Positions 50,821-60,811 of a stretch of 64,000 nt of DNA are shown piece after piece. Numbering within the stretch: the stretch's first letter is position 1; every line of letters begins with the position of its first letter. The notes beneath the pieces are model-generated. The model made no database searches. It was not told the DNA's origin and worked only from the letters and a program-made list of their open reading frames with translations. Location of the stretch: positions 1 to 64,000 of the forward strand of contig CAVSLM010000005.1 of assembly GCA_963728895.1 (NCBI GenBank), in the 5' to 3' direction. The position numbers and the translations under genes were made by a program. The stretch is from CAVSLM01 sp963728895 (GTDB taxonomy: Bacteria; Pseudomonadota; Gammaproteobacteria; JBBQDK01).

Positions 50821-51033
50821 TGATGCGGGCGCCTCCTCGCCCGGAAATCTCACCAGCCAGCCGGCCGGCGGCTGGCCGGTCAGTGAATGGACCGCGGGAA
50901 GGTTCAGGCCTGCTTCACGATCGCCAAACGATGACACACGTTTCACGTCGCCGGCCTATCTCCGGTCTCCCTGGATGCTGGTGAGATTTCCGGGCTAGGG
51001 AGCGATCCAACAGGACACAAGGGAGCACCAAGC

Positions 51034-52951
51034 ATGGCCCTGGACCTCGATACCTTCAGCAATCTCAGCGGCGGAAATGCGCTGTTCAAGGCGCTGGGAC
51101 ACCCGCTTGCCGTACCTGCCGCACAGGCCCTCATCCAACGCGTCGCGGCGGCCGGTCCGGTGGCGGTCTACGATCCGTTCGGACAGTTCGCAACCTTCGC
51201 CCAGCTCTACGACACCAGCACCTGGCCGGTGCATGCCCTGTATGTGCAACGGCTGGAGGACCTCGGCCGCACCCATGGTGGCTGCGCCGCGCGGCCCGTG
51301 AGCGATCTCGCTTGCGATCCCGCACCGGCGGTGCTGCTGGTTGCCACCTTCGATGCGGCGCGCAGCATCGAACAGCTTGCACCGCTGCTGCCGCCCGAAC
51401 AGCCGGTGGCGAGCTTCGATGAGCTGCGCATCCCCGATGCGCTGCTCACCAACCGCCGTCGTTATCTCGATCCGCTCAATTTCGCCACCAACTTCGCTCT
51501 GCTGCGCGAGCAGGACGGCCTGCACACCTCGATCCAGATCTGCAACTACTGGTCGGGCTACGGCGCCGAGCGCCCGCGCCTGTGGCTGTGCCTGTTCGAC
51601 GCGGTGGGCGCGGTGCTGGCGCAGTGGGAGGAGGCGCTGGGTGCGGCCGGTGCGGTGCTCGAGATCGACAGCCGCGAAGTGCGCCGGCGCTTCGGACTGG
51701 GGGAGTTTGCCGGCTCGCTGCTGCTGCACGCGGCGTGCATTGCCGGTCACGATGTCGTCAAGTATGTGATCGACACATTCGACGACACGGGGTGCAGCCT
51801 GTCGTGCACGCATGACGCCAACGCCTGGCCCGCCGATCTCTATGCCGGACTGCCCGCACCCGAGGAGGACGAGCAGGTCGTGCTCTGGGTGCAGAACAGC
51901 CACCCGGCACCGATTCCCGCGGGCGGCGTCGGTCTCGGCCTGACGGGCCAGAGCGAGGTACGCTGGCTGGAGGAGCCGATCGCACCGTTCGCCAGTCGTG
52001 CCGTGGACGTCACCGCGCTGTGGCCCGAAGTCCGCGCGCCCCTGCAGCTCGAGATCCACGCCGGCCGGCATTTCGTGCGACCGCGCTACGAAGTGCTGTC
52101 GCGTGCCAGCGGCCGGCGGCGCATCGCTCATGCCAACGTCGAGCGCAGCGATCTCATCCCCGACCCGCGCTCGGCGAGTTGCAGCCGCTGCTCGGGAAAG
52201 GGTATGTGCTTCCCGCCCCGGTGCTGCCCCCGCAACGCTATGCCACGCCTCGTGCAGCCGACGCCGATGGCCACCTGTCAGCAGGAGCTGGCATTGGTGC
52301 TGACGGTGTATCGTCCCGGACGGCACGCCGTTGCTCGAGGAGCGGCTCGCACCCATGGCGCGCAGCGCATGCCGGATGATTGCGATCGATGCGCTGATGG
52401 AGCGGGCCGGCGCCAGCCTCGACGACTATGGTCACCTCGAGCTCACCTACGATCCCTCGGGTGCTCCGGCCGACGGATGGCTCCACGCGCTGTTCCGCTA
52501 TCGTGACCGCCGGTACGGGCACGCCGCAGACAGCAGCTTTGGTGCGCACATGTACAACCTTCCGGTGGTGTACCGCGGGGAGCCGCAGTCCTACACCGGC
52601 CACCCGCCAGGGCTCAGTTCCCGGCTGTTCCTGAGACTCGGCGCGGAGCCGCTCGATACCTTCTGCCACCTGATCTATCCGGCATCGCGTCCCTGGCGCC
52701 CGCGCTCCGACACGCGACTGCTACTGCACGACGCGCAGGGTAACGTGGTGGCGACCCGCGAGGTGCAGATTCCCTGCGGCGGCTCGCTGCTGTGGCACTA
52801 CTCGGAGCTGTTCGACGCGGGGCAGCGCGCGCGCGCCGGCGCCAGGGGAGCGTACGTGCTGGTGCGCGATCTCACCTGCCGACTGTTCGGCTACCACGGC
52901 CTGCTCGGAGCGCGGGGCACGTTCAGCCTGGATCACATGTTCGGCTTCTGA
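51034..52951 (+). CDS. Conserved-looking hypothetical protein, about 640 residues, three frameshifts
   Basis: I do not recognise this protein. The frame from 51034 (GGGAGC upstream) runs through FSNLSGGNALFKALGHPLAVPAA and YLDPLNFATNFALLREQDGLHT, then breaks near 52170. The pieces continue in order as LGELQPLLGKGYVLPAPVLPP, VQPTPMATCQQELALVLTVYRP and LLEERLAPMARSACRMIAIDA to HMFGF at 52951. It has no signal peptide or membrane segment. Flanked by ELM1-like and GT4 genes, so an envelope-sugar role is plausible. An apparent Cys-rich motif near 52190 is a frameshift artefact. Confidence 0.7.
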
Positions 52952-52955
52952 AGCC

Positions 52956-54110
52956 TTGCGACCGGCTTGCCTGCAGGAATCCGCGCCCCGGCCGTGCGCC
53001 CGCACTCTGACGGTGCTGCAGGTGCTCCCGGCGCTGGAGGCCGGCGGCGTGGAGCGCGGCGCCGTGGAGGTCGGGCAGGCGTTGGTGCAGGACGGATGCC
53101 GCTCGCTGGTCATGTCCGCGGGCGGGCGCATGGTGGCGACGCTGCAGGCGGCGGGCAGCGAGCACTTCGCCTGGCCGATCGGGCGCAAGTCGCCGCTCAC
53201 CCTGCGGCTGGTGCCGCGCCTGCGCCGGCTGCTCGGGGAGCAGCGCGTCGACATCCTGCATGCGCGCTCGCGGCTGCCGGCCTGGATCGCGTGGCTCGCC
53301 TGGCGCGGCATGGACCCTGCGACGCGCCCGCATTTCGTCACCACCGTGCACGGGCTCTATTCGGTGAGCCGTTACAGCGCCATCATGGTACGTGGCGAGC
53401 GGGTCATTGCGGTGTCGGACACCGTGCGCCGTTACGTGCTCGAGCATTATTCGGGTGTCGACCCCGGGCGCATTCGCGTAATATACCGCGGCGTGGACGA
53501 GCACGAGTTCCCCTACGGCTATCGCCCCACCGAATCCTGGCAGCAGGCGTGGTATGCAAGTTACCCGCAGCTGCGGGGCCGGATGGTCATCACGCTGCCG
53601 GGCCGGTTGACGCGCCTGAAGGGCCATGAGGAGTTCATCACTTTGATGGCGCGGCTGCGCGCCGAGGGGCGCCCGGTGCATGGCGTGATCGTCGGAGGAG
53701 CGGACGCGCGCCGCGAGCGCTATGCGCGCGAGCTCGAGCGGCGCGTCCAGCAGGCGGGCCTCGGTGGCGCCATCACTTTCACCGGCCACCGAGACGATCT
53801 GCGCGAGATCTTCGCCGTTTCGGACCTGGTTCTGTCACTGTCCTCGCAGCCGGAATCATTCGGGAGGACCGTGCTCGAGGCACTGCGCCTCGGAGTGCCG
53901 GTCGCCGGTTACGGTCATGGCGGCGTCGGCGAGATTCTGTCGGTGCTGTTTCCCGAGGGGCGGGTGGCGAGCGGAGATCTGGATGCGCTGGTCGAACGAG
54001 TGCGAGACTTTTGTGATCGGCGCCCGGTGGTGTCACGCAGCTCGGCGTTCCGTCTGCAGGACATGTTGCGAGCGACGCTTGCCCTGTACCGGGAACTGGA
54101 GCCGGCGTAA
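52956..54110 (+). CDS. Glycosyltransferase family 4
   Basis: Typical GT4 of 384 residues: VLQVLPALEAGGVERGAVEVGQAL at the donor loop, VTTVHGLYSVSRYSAIM and RVIAVSDTVRRYV in the acceptor half, then VITLPGRLTRLKGHEEF and SSQPESFGRTVLEALRLGVPVAGY, containing the E-x7-E motif. The 52956 start is a TTG; an ATG is not available close by. The final A of the stop overlaps the ATG of the next gene (TAATG), so translation is coupled. Probably lipopolysaccharide core or EPS assembly. Confidence 0.88.
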   Translation: MRPACLQESAPRPCARTLTVLQVLPALEAGGVERGAVEVGQALVQDGCRSLVMSAGGRMVATLQAAGSEHFAWPIGRKSPLTLRLVPRLRRLLGEQRVDILHARSRLPAWIAWLAWRGMDPATRPHFVTTVHGLYSVSRYSAIMVRGERVIAVSDTVRRYVLEHYSGVDPGRIRVIYRGVDEHEFPYGYRPTESWQQAWYASYPQLRGRMVITLPGRLTRLKGHEEFITLMARLRAEGRPVHGVIVGGADARRERYARELERRVQQAGLGGAITFTGHRDDLREIFAVSDLVLSLSSQPESFGRTVLEALRLGVPVAGYGHGGVGEILSVLFPEGRVASGDLDALVERVRDFCDRRPVVSRSSAFRLQDMLRATLALYRELEPA

Positions 54111-55177
54111 TGGATGAGGCCGTGATCTCCCGCCGTCCCGCGATCGTGGAGCGCCATGCCGTCTCCTCCGCACCCGCGGCCGAACCGGCACATGCCTGTC
54201 GGATCTGCGGCAACGCGGCCGGCAATCATGCCTACGTGGTGCGCGAGATGATGTTCGGCAGCCGCGAGTCTTTCGAGTACTTCCAGTGCCGCAGCTGCGG
54301 CTGCCTGCAGATCGCCGAGGTGCCCGCCGATCTGTCACGCCACTACCCGGCGCAGTATTTCTCCTTTCGCAAGCAGAGTCGCATGATCAGCAGTCCGCTG
54401 CGCGGGTTCTTCGACCGGCGCCGGGTGATCTTTGCACTGCACGGGCGAAGCCCGCTGGGGGCGCTCGCCTCGCTCCTCGCCAAGCGGCTCGATTATGCGC
54501 AGTGGGTGGCGCGGGCCGGACTCGACACCGACGCCGCCGTGCTCGACGTCGGCTGCGGACAGGGCAAGCTGCTGCTGCGCATGAAGACCGGCGGGTTTCA
54601 CCGTTGCGTGGGCGTCGATGCTTTCGTGCCGCAGACCGTGCGCTACCGCAACGGTGTCACGGTGTACAAGTGCGAGCTTGCCGAGCTGTCCGCGCAGTGC
54701 GACGAGCGCTTCGACCTGATCATGTTCCATCATTCCTATGAGCACATGGGGGATCCCGCCGAGGTGCTCGCCGACGCAGTCGAACTGCTGGCGCCGGGCG
54801 GCTGTATTCTGATCCGCATACCGGTCGCCGATTCCTATGCGTTCCAGACCTACCGCGAGCACTGGATGTCGCTGGATGCGCCGCGCCACCTGTACCTGCA
54901 TACCCGCAGCAGCCTGGACCTGCTGGCGCGCGGTGTCGGCATGCGCATCTACGACACCGTGTGCGACGCGACCAGTTCGCAGTTCATCGGCAGCGAGCTG
55001 TACCGCCGCGACATCTCCATGAACATGCCGGAGCGCAGGAAACGCCTGTTCAGCGCCGCCGAGCTGCGGCGCTTTCGCCGTCTTTCCGAGCAGCTCAACC
55101 GCGAGCAGCGCGGCGATCAGGCGCAGTTCTACCTGGTGCGCGCCGACGACCCGCGCGTGTGCCGGGCCGGAGACTGA
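54110..55177 (+). CDS. SAM-dependent methyltransferase with N-terminal zinc-ribbon
   Basis: 355 residues. The N-terminus has two Cys-x2-Cys pairs (CRICGN and CRSCGC) forming a probable zinc ribbon. The methyltransferase core is AVLDVGCGQGKLLLRM (SAM-binding motif I), IMFHHSYEHMGDPAEVL (motif IV region) and LLAPGGCILIRIP (motif VI). The same architecture is common in sugar C-methyltransferases and tailoring enzymes of O-antigens. ATG 54110 overlaps the previous stop. Substrate unknown. Confidence 0.87.
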   Translation: MDEAVISRRPAIVERHAVSSAPAAEPAHACRICGNAAGNHAYVVREMMFGSRESFEYFQCRSCGCLQIAEVPADLSRHYPAQYFSFRKQSRMISSPLRGFFDRRRVIFALHGRSPLGALASLLAKRLDYAQWVARAGLDTDAAVLDVGCGQGKLLLRMKTGGFHRCVGVDAFVPQTVRYRNGVTVYKCELAELSAQCDERFDLIMFHHSYEHMGDPAEVLADAVELLAPGGCILIRIPVADSYAFQTYREHWMSLDAPRHLYLHTRSSLDLLARGVGMRIYDTVCDATSSQFIGSELYRRDISMNMPERRKRLFSAAELRRFRRLSEQLNREQRGDQAQFYLVRADDPRVCRAGD

Positions 55178-55288
55178 GCGCTTCATGCGGCGCCCGCCCA
55201 CCTTTCCCCTGGCGTTGCGCCGCGCGGCCGCGGTGCGGGGTGGCGGGCGTGTCGCAGCAAGCACCCGGATCGGCTAGCGGGCTGGCGA

Positions 55289-56260
55289 TTGGATATCCTG
55301 CTGGTCGCCAAGCCGTGGAAGGGCGCTCTTGCCCATTACCTGTTCGCCGCGCTCAGCGAGATGTTCCCGGACCGCGTGCGCTGGATACCGACCTATCCTG
55401 TGACGGCGGCACAGCGCGTGGCCTATTTGCGCGACCGCCGGAGTTGGCGCCGCGCGCTTGCGGCCTGGCTCGACGGTGCGTCGTATCGTGCCGCGATTTT
55501 CGTCAATACCCTGGAGGCGTTTCGCGAGCTCAGGAACGCCGAGCGCAACGTGCTCTGGCTCACTGACGCCGCGCGGCTCGGGCCCGAAGACGCGGCACCT
55601 TTCCAGTCGCTGTACGTCTCCGATCCCGGATACCGTGAAGACCTGATGCGCGCCACCGGACGCAGCGCCGAGGAGCTGCCGTTCGCGCACCATCCGTCGG
55701 TCCATCACCCGGTCCCGGCGGAGCGCGGCACGCCGCGCGAGGTGTGCTTCATCGGCAACCGCGACCCGGCGCGCGATGCCTACCTCGCCCGGCTGATCGA
55801 CTCGGAGTTGCGCAGCACCATTGTCGGCAACTATTTCCTGCGCACCCGCCTCTACTGGCGGCGGCCCGGCTGCTTTCGCCAGCGCATACCCTACCGGCAC
55901 ATGGGTGCGGTGTACGCTCGGCACCGGACCGCCCTGAACGTGCATGCACAGGTGGTGCGCGCCGGCACCAACATGCGCAGTTTCGAATGTGCGGGCTACG
56001 GCATCGCCCAGGTGGCGGACTGGCGCCCGGGCCTGGATCGGCTGTTCGAGCCGGAGCGCGAGCTACTGGTGTGCCGTTCGCCGGAGCAGATGTTGGAGCA
56101 GTTGCGGCGTCTGCTGGCGCATCCCGGGGAGGCGCACGCGCTGGCCACCCGTGCGCGCGCCCGCAGCCTTGGGGAGCATACCTATAATCATCGGGTGTAT
56201 CGCCTGCTGCAGCATCTGGTGCCGCAATCGGAGCTCGCCCTCTGGCGCCCGGCCGGATAA
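55289..56260 (+). CDS. Glycosyltransferase (CgeB/GT1-like C-terminal domain)
   Basis: 323 residues. N-terminal ILLVAKPWKGALAHYLFAAL and C-terminal HRTALNVHAQVVRAGTNMRSFECAGYGIAQVADW match the CgeB-like/Glyco_trans_1_2 group, in which the conserved R-x-F-E-x-x-x-x-G-x segment binds the donor. Starts from a TTG at 55289 with a weak ribosome site. In line with three neighbouring envelope-glycan genes. Confidence 0.75.
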   Translation: MDILLVAKPWKGALAHYLFAALSEMFPDRVRWIPTYPVTAAQRVAYLRDRRSWRRALAAWLDGASYRAAIFVNTLEAFRELRNAERNVLWLTDAARLGPEDAAPFQSLYVSDPGYREDLMRATGRSAEELPFAHHPSVHHPVPAERGTPREVCFIGNRDPARDAYLARLIDSELRSTIVGNYFLRTRLYWRRPGCFRQRIPYRHMGAVYARHRTALNVHAQVVRAGTNMRSFECAGYGIAQVADWRPGLDRLFEPERELLVCRSPEQMLEQLRRLLAHPGEAHALATRARARSLGEHTYNHRVYRLLQHLVPQSELALWRPAG

Positions 56261-56312
56261 CGCCAGGCGGCCGGCGCTGCGTCGCTGATAAAGTCCAATT
56301 GCAAGTGGGAGC

Positions 56313-57494
56313 ATGACAGAAGCCTGTCCGGATCGACCGGCGCTCGCCGGCGCACCCGCAATCTCAAGGCCCAAGCTCGCGATTTACGAGCTGGTGCTGC
56401 TGATGCTGCCGGTGCTCGGACTGTACGTCCCATTGGATGCCCTGTCCTGGACGCTGTGCGGGGCGTGGTGGGTCACCTGGCGTCACCGCCACAAGCTGCA
56501 CGTCGACCCCACGGTAAAGCACATCGCCCTGTGGCTGGTGGTGTACCTGCTGTTCTTTACGGTGGTTTCCGAGGACTGGCGACGCTCGGCCAAGGGCACC
56601 TATGACGTGCTCCGCGGCCTGACGCTGTTCCCGCTGGGCGTGCTTCTGGCAGGGGTGCTGCGGCGCCCGCCCGAGTCCGCAACGTTCCATCTTGCCGCCG
56701 CCGCACTGCTCGTTGGCAATTTTGCGTTCGATCGCGGTGCTTTCTACGGCTATCACCCCAATGCCAATAACGTCGCCGTGACCGTGCTGTGGCTTGCGCT
56801 GCTCGCGTGGCCGCAGTATCTGCACGGTGGCATGCGCGCCCGGGGCTTGCTGGCGCTGATCTCCGCCGCCGTGGTGGGCGCGACGGCCTGGCTGCTGTAC
56901 CTGGCGCAGTCGCGCGCGGCCTGGGCCGGGGTCGCGGTGGCGGCGGTAGTGCTGCTGGTGACCGAACGCCGCCACGCGCCGTGGGTGCGCATCTCGCTGA
57001 GTGCGGCGGCGGTCGGCGGACTGGCATTGCTGCTGGCGTTCTTCAGCCGCAAGGGATTGGCGCTGGACTACCGTGACCTGATCTGGTCGACCCTCTGGCA
57101 CGCCACGCTGGCGCAGGCGCCGTGGCTCGGCTTCGGACTGAATACCGTGAAGCACCTGATGCCCGAGGGTGAGGTCGCGGGAGAGCTGGGCACGACCGCG
57201 CACAACCTCATTCTCGAGGTGTTCGTGTCCACGGGCGCGGTGGGGCTGCTCTGGGTGGTGGTCCTCGCAACGGCGCTGGCCTGGCACTACAGGCGCCTCC
57301 ATCTGGAGCGCAGCGGCCTGTTCTACCCGGCGCTCGCGGGCGTGCTGGTGTTCCTGACCATGAGCATGGTCGATCTCAAGTTCGCAAGTTTCCGCCTGCC
57401 GGCCACATTGACTTTCTTTCTCGGCTGGTTGTATGCCCAGCGCCGGCACGTGGCACGACTGCCGGCGCAGGAGGAGCCTGGCGGCCCGCTGTGA
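56313..57494 (+). CDS. O-antigen ligase family protein
   Basis: 393-residue integral membrane protein with about ten hydrophobic segments. The periplasmic loop region contains YHPNANNVAVT and, later, TTAHNLILEVFVSTGAVGLLWV, the H-N-x-x-L-E-x-x-x-x-x-G motif of WaaL/Wzy_C proteins. A GGGAGC lies just before ATG 56313. This is distinct from the Wzy-like gene at 5113 and, with LPS-type GTs around it, more likely acts as the lipid A-core ligase; ligase and polymerase activity cannot be told apart by sequence. Confidence 0.85.
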   Translation: MTEACPDRPALAGAPAISRPKLAIYELVLLMLPVLGLYVPLDALSWTLCGAWWVTWRHRHKLHVDPTVKHIALWLVVYLLFFTVVSEDWRRSAKGTYDVLRGLTLFPLGVLLAGVLRRPPESATFHLAAAALLVGNFAFDRGAFYGYHPNANNVAVTVLWLALLAWPQYLHGGMRARGLLALISAAVVGATAWLLYLAQSRAAWAGVAVAAVVLLVTERRHAPWVRISLSAAAVGGLALLLAFFSRKGLALDYRDLIWSTLWHATLAQAPWLGFGLNTVKHLMPEGEVAGELGTTAHNLILEVFVSTGAVGLLWVVVLATALAWHYRRLHLERSGLFYPALAGVLVFLTMSMVDLKFASFRLPATLTFFLGWLYAQRRHVARLPAQEEPGGPL

Positions 57495-57787
57495 TTTCCC
57501 GCCGCGACCCGCCGGGCAAGCCGCCCGGAGCGTGGTTCCGGGCGATCGCATGATGAGCAACCGAGTTGCGGTCGCACCGCACGAGACCCGTGCGCAGGAC
57601 CGAGCGCTCGTGACGGCGCTTCTGGTTTGTCACCGACCCCGACTTCTCGCACCGATCGGCCGGCCACTACCGCTGGCGCTGGATTCCAGGACGAAGGGCC
57701 GGTTATGCTCTTGCGAGCCCTGGAACGATCAACCCGCACCTCAGAACGGCGGGATACGCTGAAAACTGCCTGCAAGGAGATCATCTG
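57495..57787 (+). other. Intergenic region upstream of the protease cassette
   Basis: No supported gene. It must hold the promoter of the three-gene cassette. AAGGAG at 57774 is the ribosome site for the GTG at 57788. No convincing promoter boxes are visible. Confidence 0.4.
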
Positions 57788-58510
57788 GTGGGAGCTCTGG
57801 TCGCGCGGATCCTGGTCGCGCTGCTCATCGCATGGGGCGCATGTGCTCCGGCAGCCGAACAAGCTCATCTGGTCGCCGAGCTGGATGCCAATTCCTTTCT
57901 GGAAACCTACAGTCCGGAAGTCTCGGTGAGCGGCACCGTGATTGTGGGGGTGTCGAGCTCCAACGCCCTCGACGGAGCCGCCACGAAATCCCTGGCGGTG
58001 ATCGCCCGTCCGGACCGGGGCGAGCGGGAGGTCTGTCTGACCATGATTTCCCGGGACGGCGCGTACTACTCCCGCAGCGTGTTCCGATTGGATTTGCCGG
58101 CGGACAGCGGCGGCACACCGCTATGGCTGCCCTACGACAAGAGCACCCGGAGGGACATCCTCGACAAGTACAGGGACACGGAGATCGCAATGCTCGCCAC
58201 CCCTGGCAACTGCGAGCACTTCGATCAGACCTACTACGTCGTGGACACCCGTGACGCCGGCGCCGCACGGTTCGTACGCATCTACGTCAACTCCTTCGGC
58301 GCCACCGACGTCTACTACCAGATCGGGGACAACAGCGAGGAAGTTGCCTGCAACCTGATCAACGCCGGCCAGCGCACCAGTTTCGACTACTGGTGCGACC
58401 TGCCTCAGGATCAGATCGGTGGCTCCCCCAAGGTCCGTATCCTGCGCGAACGATTCGGTCGTGAGCTGCCCACGGTGAAGCTGACGCTGCTGACGGCGCC
58501 GGGTGCATGA
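57788..58510 (+). CDS. Exported hypothetical protein with four cysteines (cassette gene 1)
   Basis: Not recognised. GTG 57788 follows AAGGAG at good spacing. Signal peptide VARILVALLIAWGACAPAAEQ, so the 240-residue product is probably periplasmic or outer-surface. The mature part alternates short hydrophobic strands with turns (VSVSGTVIVGVSSSN, FVRIYVNSFGATDVYYQIG), suggesting a beta-sandwich; cysteines in REVCLTM, GNCEHF, VACNLIN and YWCDLP could make two disulfides. Its last bases overlap the next gene by ATGA. Confidence 0.75.
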   Translation: MGALVARILVALLIAWGACAPAAEQAHLVAELDANSFLETYSPEVSVSGTVIVGVSSSNALDGAATKSLAVIARPDRGEREVCLTMISRDGAYYSRSVFRLDLPADSGGTPLWLPYDKSTRRDILDKYRDTEIAMLATPGNCEHFDQTYYVVDTRDAGAARFVRIYVNSFGATDVYYQIGDNSEEVACNLINAGQRTSFDYWCDLPQDQIGGSPKVRILRERFGRELPTVKLTLLTAPGA

Positions 58511-59706
58511 CCGAGGCCCTGGGTCACACGCCGGCCGGCCGGGCGCGCGTGGGTACTGCGGATGGATCAGGACACCCGCAGGGCGTGATGCATCGGCTGC
58601 GCGCCACGCTATGGATCCTGTGGCTCTGCCTGCTGCGCCTGACGTGGTACTCGGTGCCGTTCCTGATTCTGGCATTTCTCGTCCTTTTACTTCTTTTCAT
58701 GCTTCGGCCGGTCACCTGGCAATACACCCTGAGCGCAGACACGGACGTGGCCCTGATCGATCTGCCCGACACCCGCGAGACCAACTGGCGCGTCGGTGGT
58801 GCTGTGCTGTGCCTGCCGCGAAACGAGCAGCTGCCCGCCGAAGCATCGGTCATCCGGATCCCCGACTCTCCGTGCGGCAGCTGGCCGGCCTATCGCATAA
58901 AGCAGGACTCGCGTTCCGCTTCGGCGGGCGACCTGATACTCACCCTGGGCGGCACGGGTACCGCCGATCATCAGGGGATCATCCATGCGCTGCTCGAGGC
59001 ACAGCCGAACCCCGGCCTGATGCTCGCCCTGCGTGCCGACGCAAACGCCAGCCCCAAACGCATCGGCGTATTGCATACCGTGGACGACGACGTCGAAATC
59101 GCGCTCACGAGCAAGGCCAACCTGGTTTGGACCGGCGGAACAATGCCGGACGCCACGTCGGTTCTGGTGTTTCCGTTCCAGGGCGAGCTCACCGCCGGCC
59201 GTGACGTGACCTGGTCCTACGACCGCATGCTGAACAGCGGCCGGCTGTCGGTCTACACGGCATCGGACCAGTCCGCCGCCAAACGCAAGCTGGTGCAGGA
59301 AATGGACCTCATGCTGGGCGACCAGGTGCGGCTGAAAAAGGCGATGAGGGCGCACGACACCGTCTGGCCGAGGGGCCATCTGCGCTATGTCTGGTCGCGT
59401 TCCGCCGCACAGGGCGCGCCGACCCTGCAAGTCGCCGGCATTGGGCTTGCCGAAAGCCTCCTCATCGAACGGTTCGGCGGTTCGGAGATCGAATTCCGTC
59501 CTGGTTTCTGGACGCGCCTGATCAACAACAGACTGGCGATCTTTTCCGGACTGATGATCGGACTGCTGACCGTCTTCTCCAGCTACGTCCAGTTGGCCAA
59601 TGCGTTTGTGGACCATGAATTCAAACCGCAATCGCTCCGCGCGCTGTGGGAGGCCCTGCGCACGGTCTGGAAACCGCGGGCGCCATCGGGCACGTGCGGG
59701 AAATGA
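58507..59706 (+). CDS. Inner-membrane protein with large periplasmic domain (cassette gene 2)
   Basis: Not recognised. 399 residues: a strongly hydrophobic segment near residues 45-67 (SVPFLILAFLVLLLLFML), a soluble part of about 270 residues, and a second membrane segment near 346-370 (LAIFSGLMIGLLTVFSSYVQ). With both ends inside the cell, the middle would be periplasmic. ATG 58507 overlaps the previous stop; ATG 58588 is an alternative. It overlaps gene 3 by ATGA, so all three proteins are made in coupled fashion. Confidence 0.75.
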   Translation: MTEALGHTPAGRARVGTADGSGHPQGVMHRLRATLWILWLCLLRLTWYSVPFLILAFLVLLLLFMLRPVTWQYTLSADTDVALIDLPDTRETNWRVGGAVLCLPRNEQLPAEASVIRIPDSPCGSWPAYRIKQDSRSASAGDLILTLGGTGTADHQGIIHALLEAQPNPGLMLALRADANASPKRIGVLHTVDDDVEIALTSKANLVWTGGTMPDATSVLVFPFQGELTAGRDVTWSYDRMLNSGRLSVYTASDQSAAKRKLVQEMDLMLGDQVRLKKAMRAHDTVWPRGHLRYVWSRSAAQGAPTLQVAGIGLAESLLIERFGGSEIEFRPGFWTRLINNRLAIFSGLMIGLLTVFSSYVQLANAFVDHEFKPQSLRALWEALRTVWKPRAPSGTCGK

Positions 59707-60797
59707 CCACGCTCAGGTACGGCGCGCTCGGCCTGTCGCTGCTATGGCTCTCGTTGCCGGGAACGGCACTGGCCGCTCAGGCGCTGGTGCGCGCCTACGA
59801 TCGACCGGAGCTCGAGGTCGGGCAAGCCTACCTGACCCACTTCGGCGGCAAGTGTCTCGCGCTGCTGCCCAAACATGTCGCCGACGAGACCGGCGTGCCG
59901 GCGTTTCTCAAGGAAGGCACGAATCCGCTGCTCGGAGACGCCGTCACCGTCGCCGATCTGGGTGACGATCTCGCCATCGCGGAAGTCAACGGGGCGATCA
60001 CTTCCGACTGCGGGTTCGGTCTGTCGACGATCAGCCGCGTAGTCGATCGCCGCATTCGGGATAACGGACTTGCAGTGATCCGTTCGGTCAACGGAGACGG
60101 CACGGTCGCGCAGCTGGCAGTGACCATCATCGACGATGACGGTGAAAGTCTGCTGCGCGTTCAACCCACCAACTCCGCCAATCCCATCCGCAAGGGCCAC
60201 AGCGGCAGCCTGCTGATGATCGGCAGGACGCCCGTCGGGATGCTGCTTTCGGTCCACGCCAACAGCGGAGTCGGCACGGTCCTGCGACTGGATCGGTTGT
60301 TGGAAAAGGCGGAGATGCATCTCACCGTAATCAATCCGGTTACCGGCAACACCGACCCCGCTGCGGCGCACGCCCGTCACGAACAGGACGTGCGGGTGGT
60401 GGCCTGGAACGTGATGCCGGTGGACGGCGCGCACCGGGCGGTGAATCTGACCGCCATCGACGCGTCACCGGCATGGATCGCAGACGTGCCGCACTGGCCG
60501 GTGGAGATCGAGCTCGATCTCGGCGGCGACAAGCGCAGGGTCCGAGGGCTCGAATTCGACGGAACCGGAGTTCCGGAACCCGGCGCACTGCCCGTTCAGG
60601 CGGAGGTGTTCGTCAACATCAGCGAAACCGGCACGCACTGGCGCCCGATCACCGGTGGCGCACTGCAGTTCAGTACAGGCAGGGCGCATGTCGACTTTGC
60701 ACCGGTATGGGCGCGCCAGGTCCGTGTCGTATTCGGTGCCGCCGCGGACGGCGGCGCACGCATCGCGCTGCACCGCATCGCGGTCCAAGGACCGTGA
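59703..60797 (+). CDS. Secreted trypsin-like serine protease with C-terminal discoidin-like domain (cassette gene 3)
   Basis: 364 residues. ATG 59703 overlaps the previous stop and gives a signal peptide ending PGTALAAQ. Residues ~40-200 look like a chymotrypsin-fold protease with a full triad: His58 in CLALLPKHVADE, Asp89 in DLGDDLAIAEV and Ser167 in RKGHSGSLLMIG (GxSGS). Cys51 and Cys103 could form a disulfide. Residues ~230-364 (VEIELDLGGDKRRVRGLEFD ... VRVVFGAAADGG) resemble a galactose-binding/F5-8C beta-sandwich. Substrate unknown; context suggests envelope quality control or processing of a partner in the cassette. Confidence 0.75.
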   Translation: MTTLRYGALGLSLLWLSLPGTALAAQALVRAYDRPELEVGQAYLTHFGGKCLALLPKHVADETGVPAFLKEGTNPLLGDAVTVADLGDDLAIAEVNGAITSDCGFGLSTISRVVDRRIRDNGLAVIRSVNGDGTVAQLAVTIIDDDGESLLRVQPTNSANPIRKGHSGSLLMIGRTPVGMLLSVHANSGVGTVLRLDRLLEKAEMHLTVINPVTGNTDPAAAHARHEQDVRVVAWNVMPVDGAHRAVNLTAIDASPAWIADVPHWPVEIELDLGGDKRRVRGLEFDGTGVPEPGALPVQAEVFVNISETGTHWRPITGGALQFSTGRAHVDFAPVWARQVRVVFGAAADGGARIALHRIAVQGP

Positions 60798-60811
60798 TGC
60801 GGTCGCGACGC

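Noticed and set aside
52180..52240. Cys-rich motif CSRCSGKGMCFPPRCC
   Set aside because: It is read in the wrong frame between two frameshifts; the neighbouring frame gives LQPLLGKGYVLPAPVLPP, which joins sensibly to both sides.
57699..57714. Sigma-54-like GG-N10-GC (CGGTTATGCTCTTGC) upstream of the protease cassette
   Set aside because: Only GG and TTGC match; the TGGCAC part of the -24 box is absent, so chance is likely.
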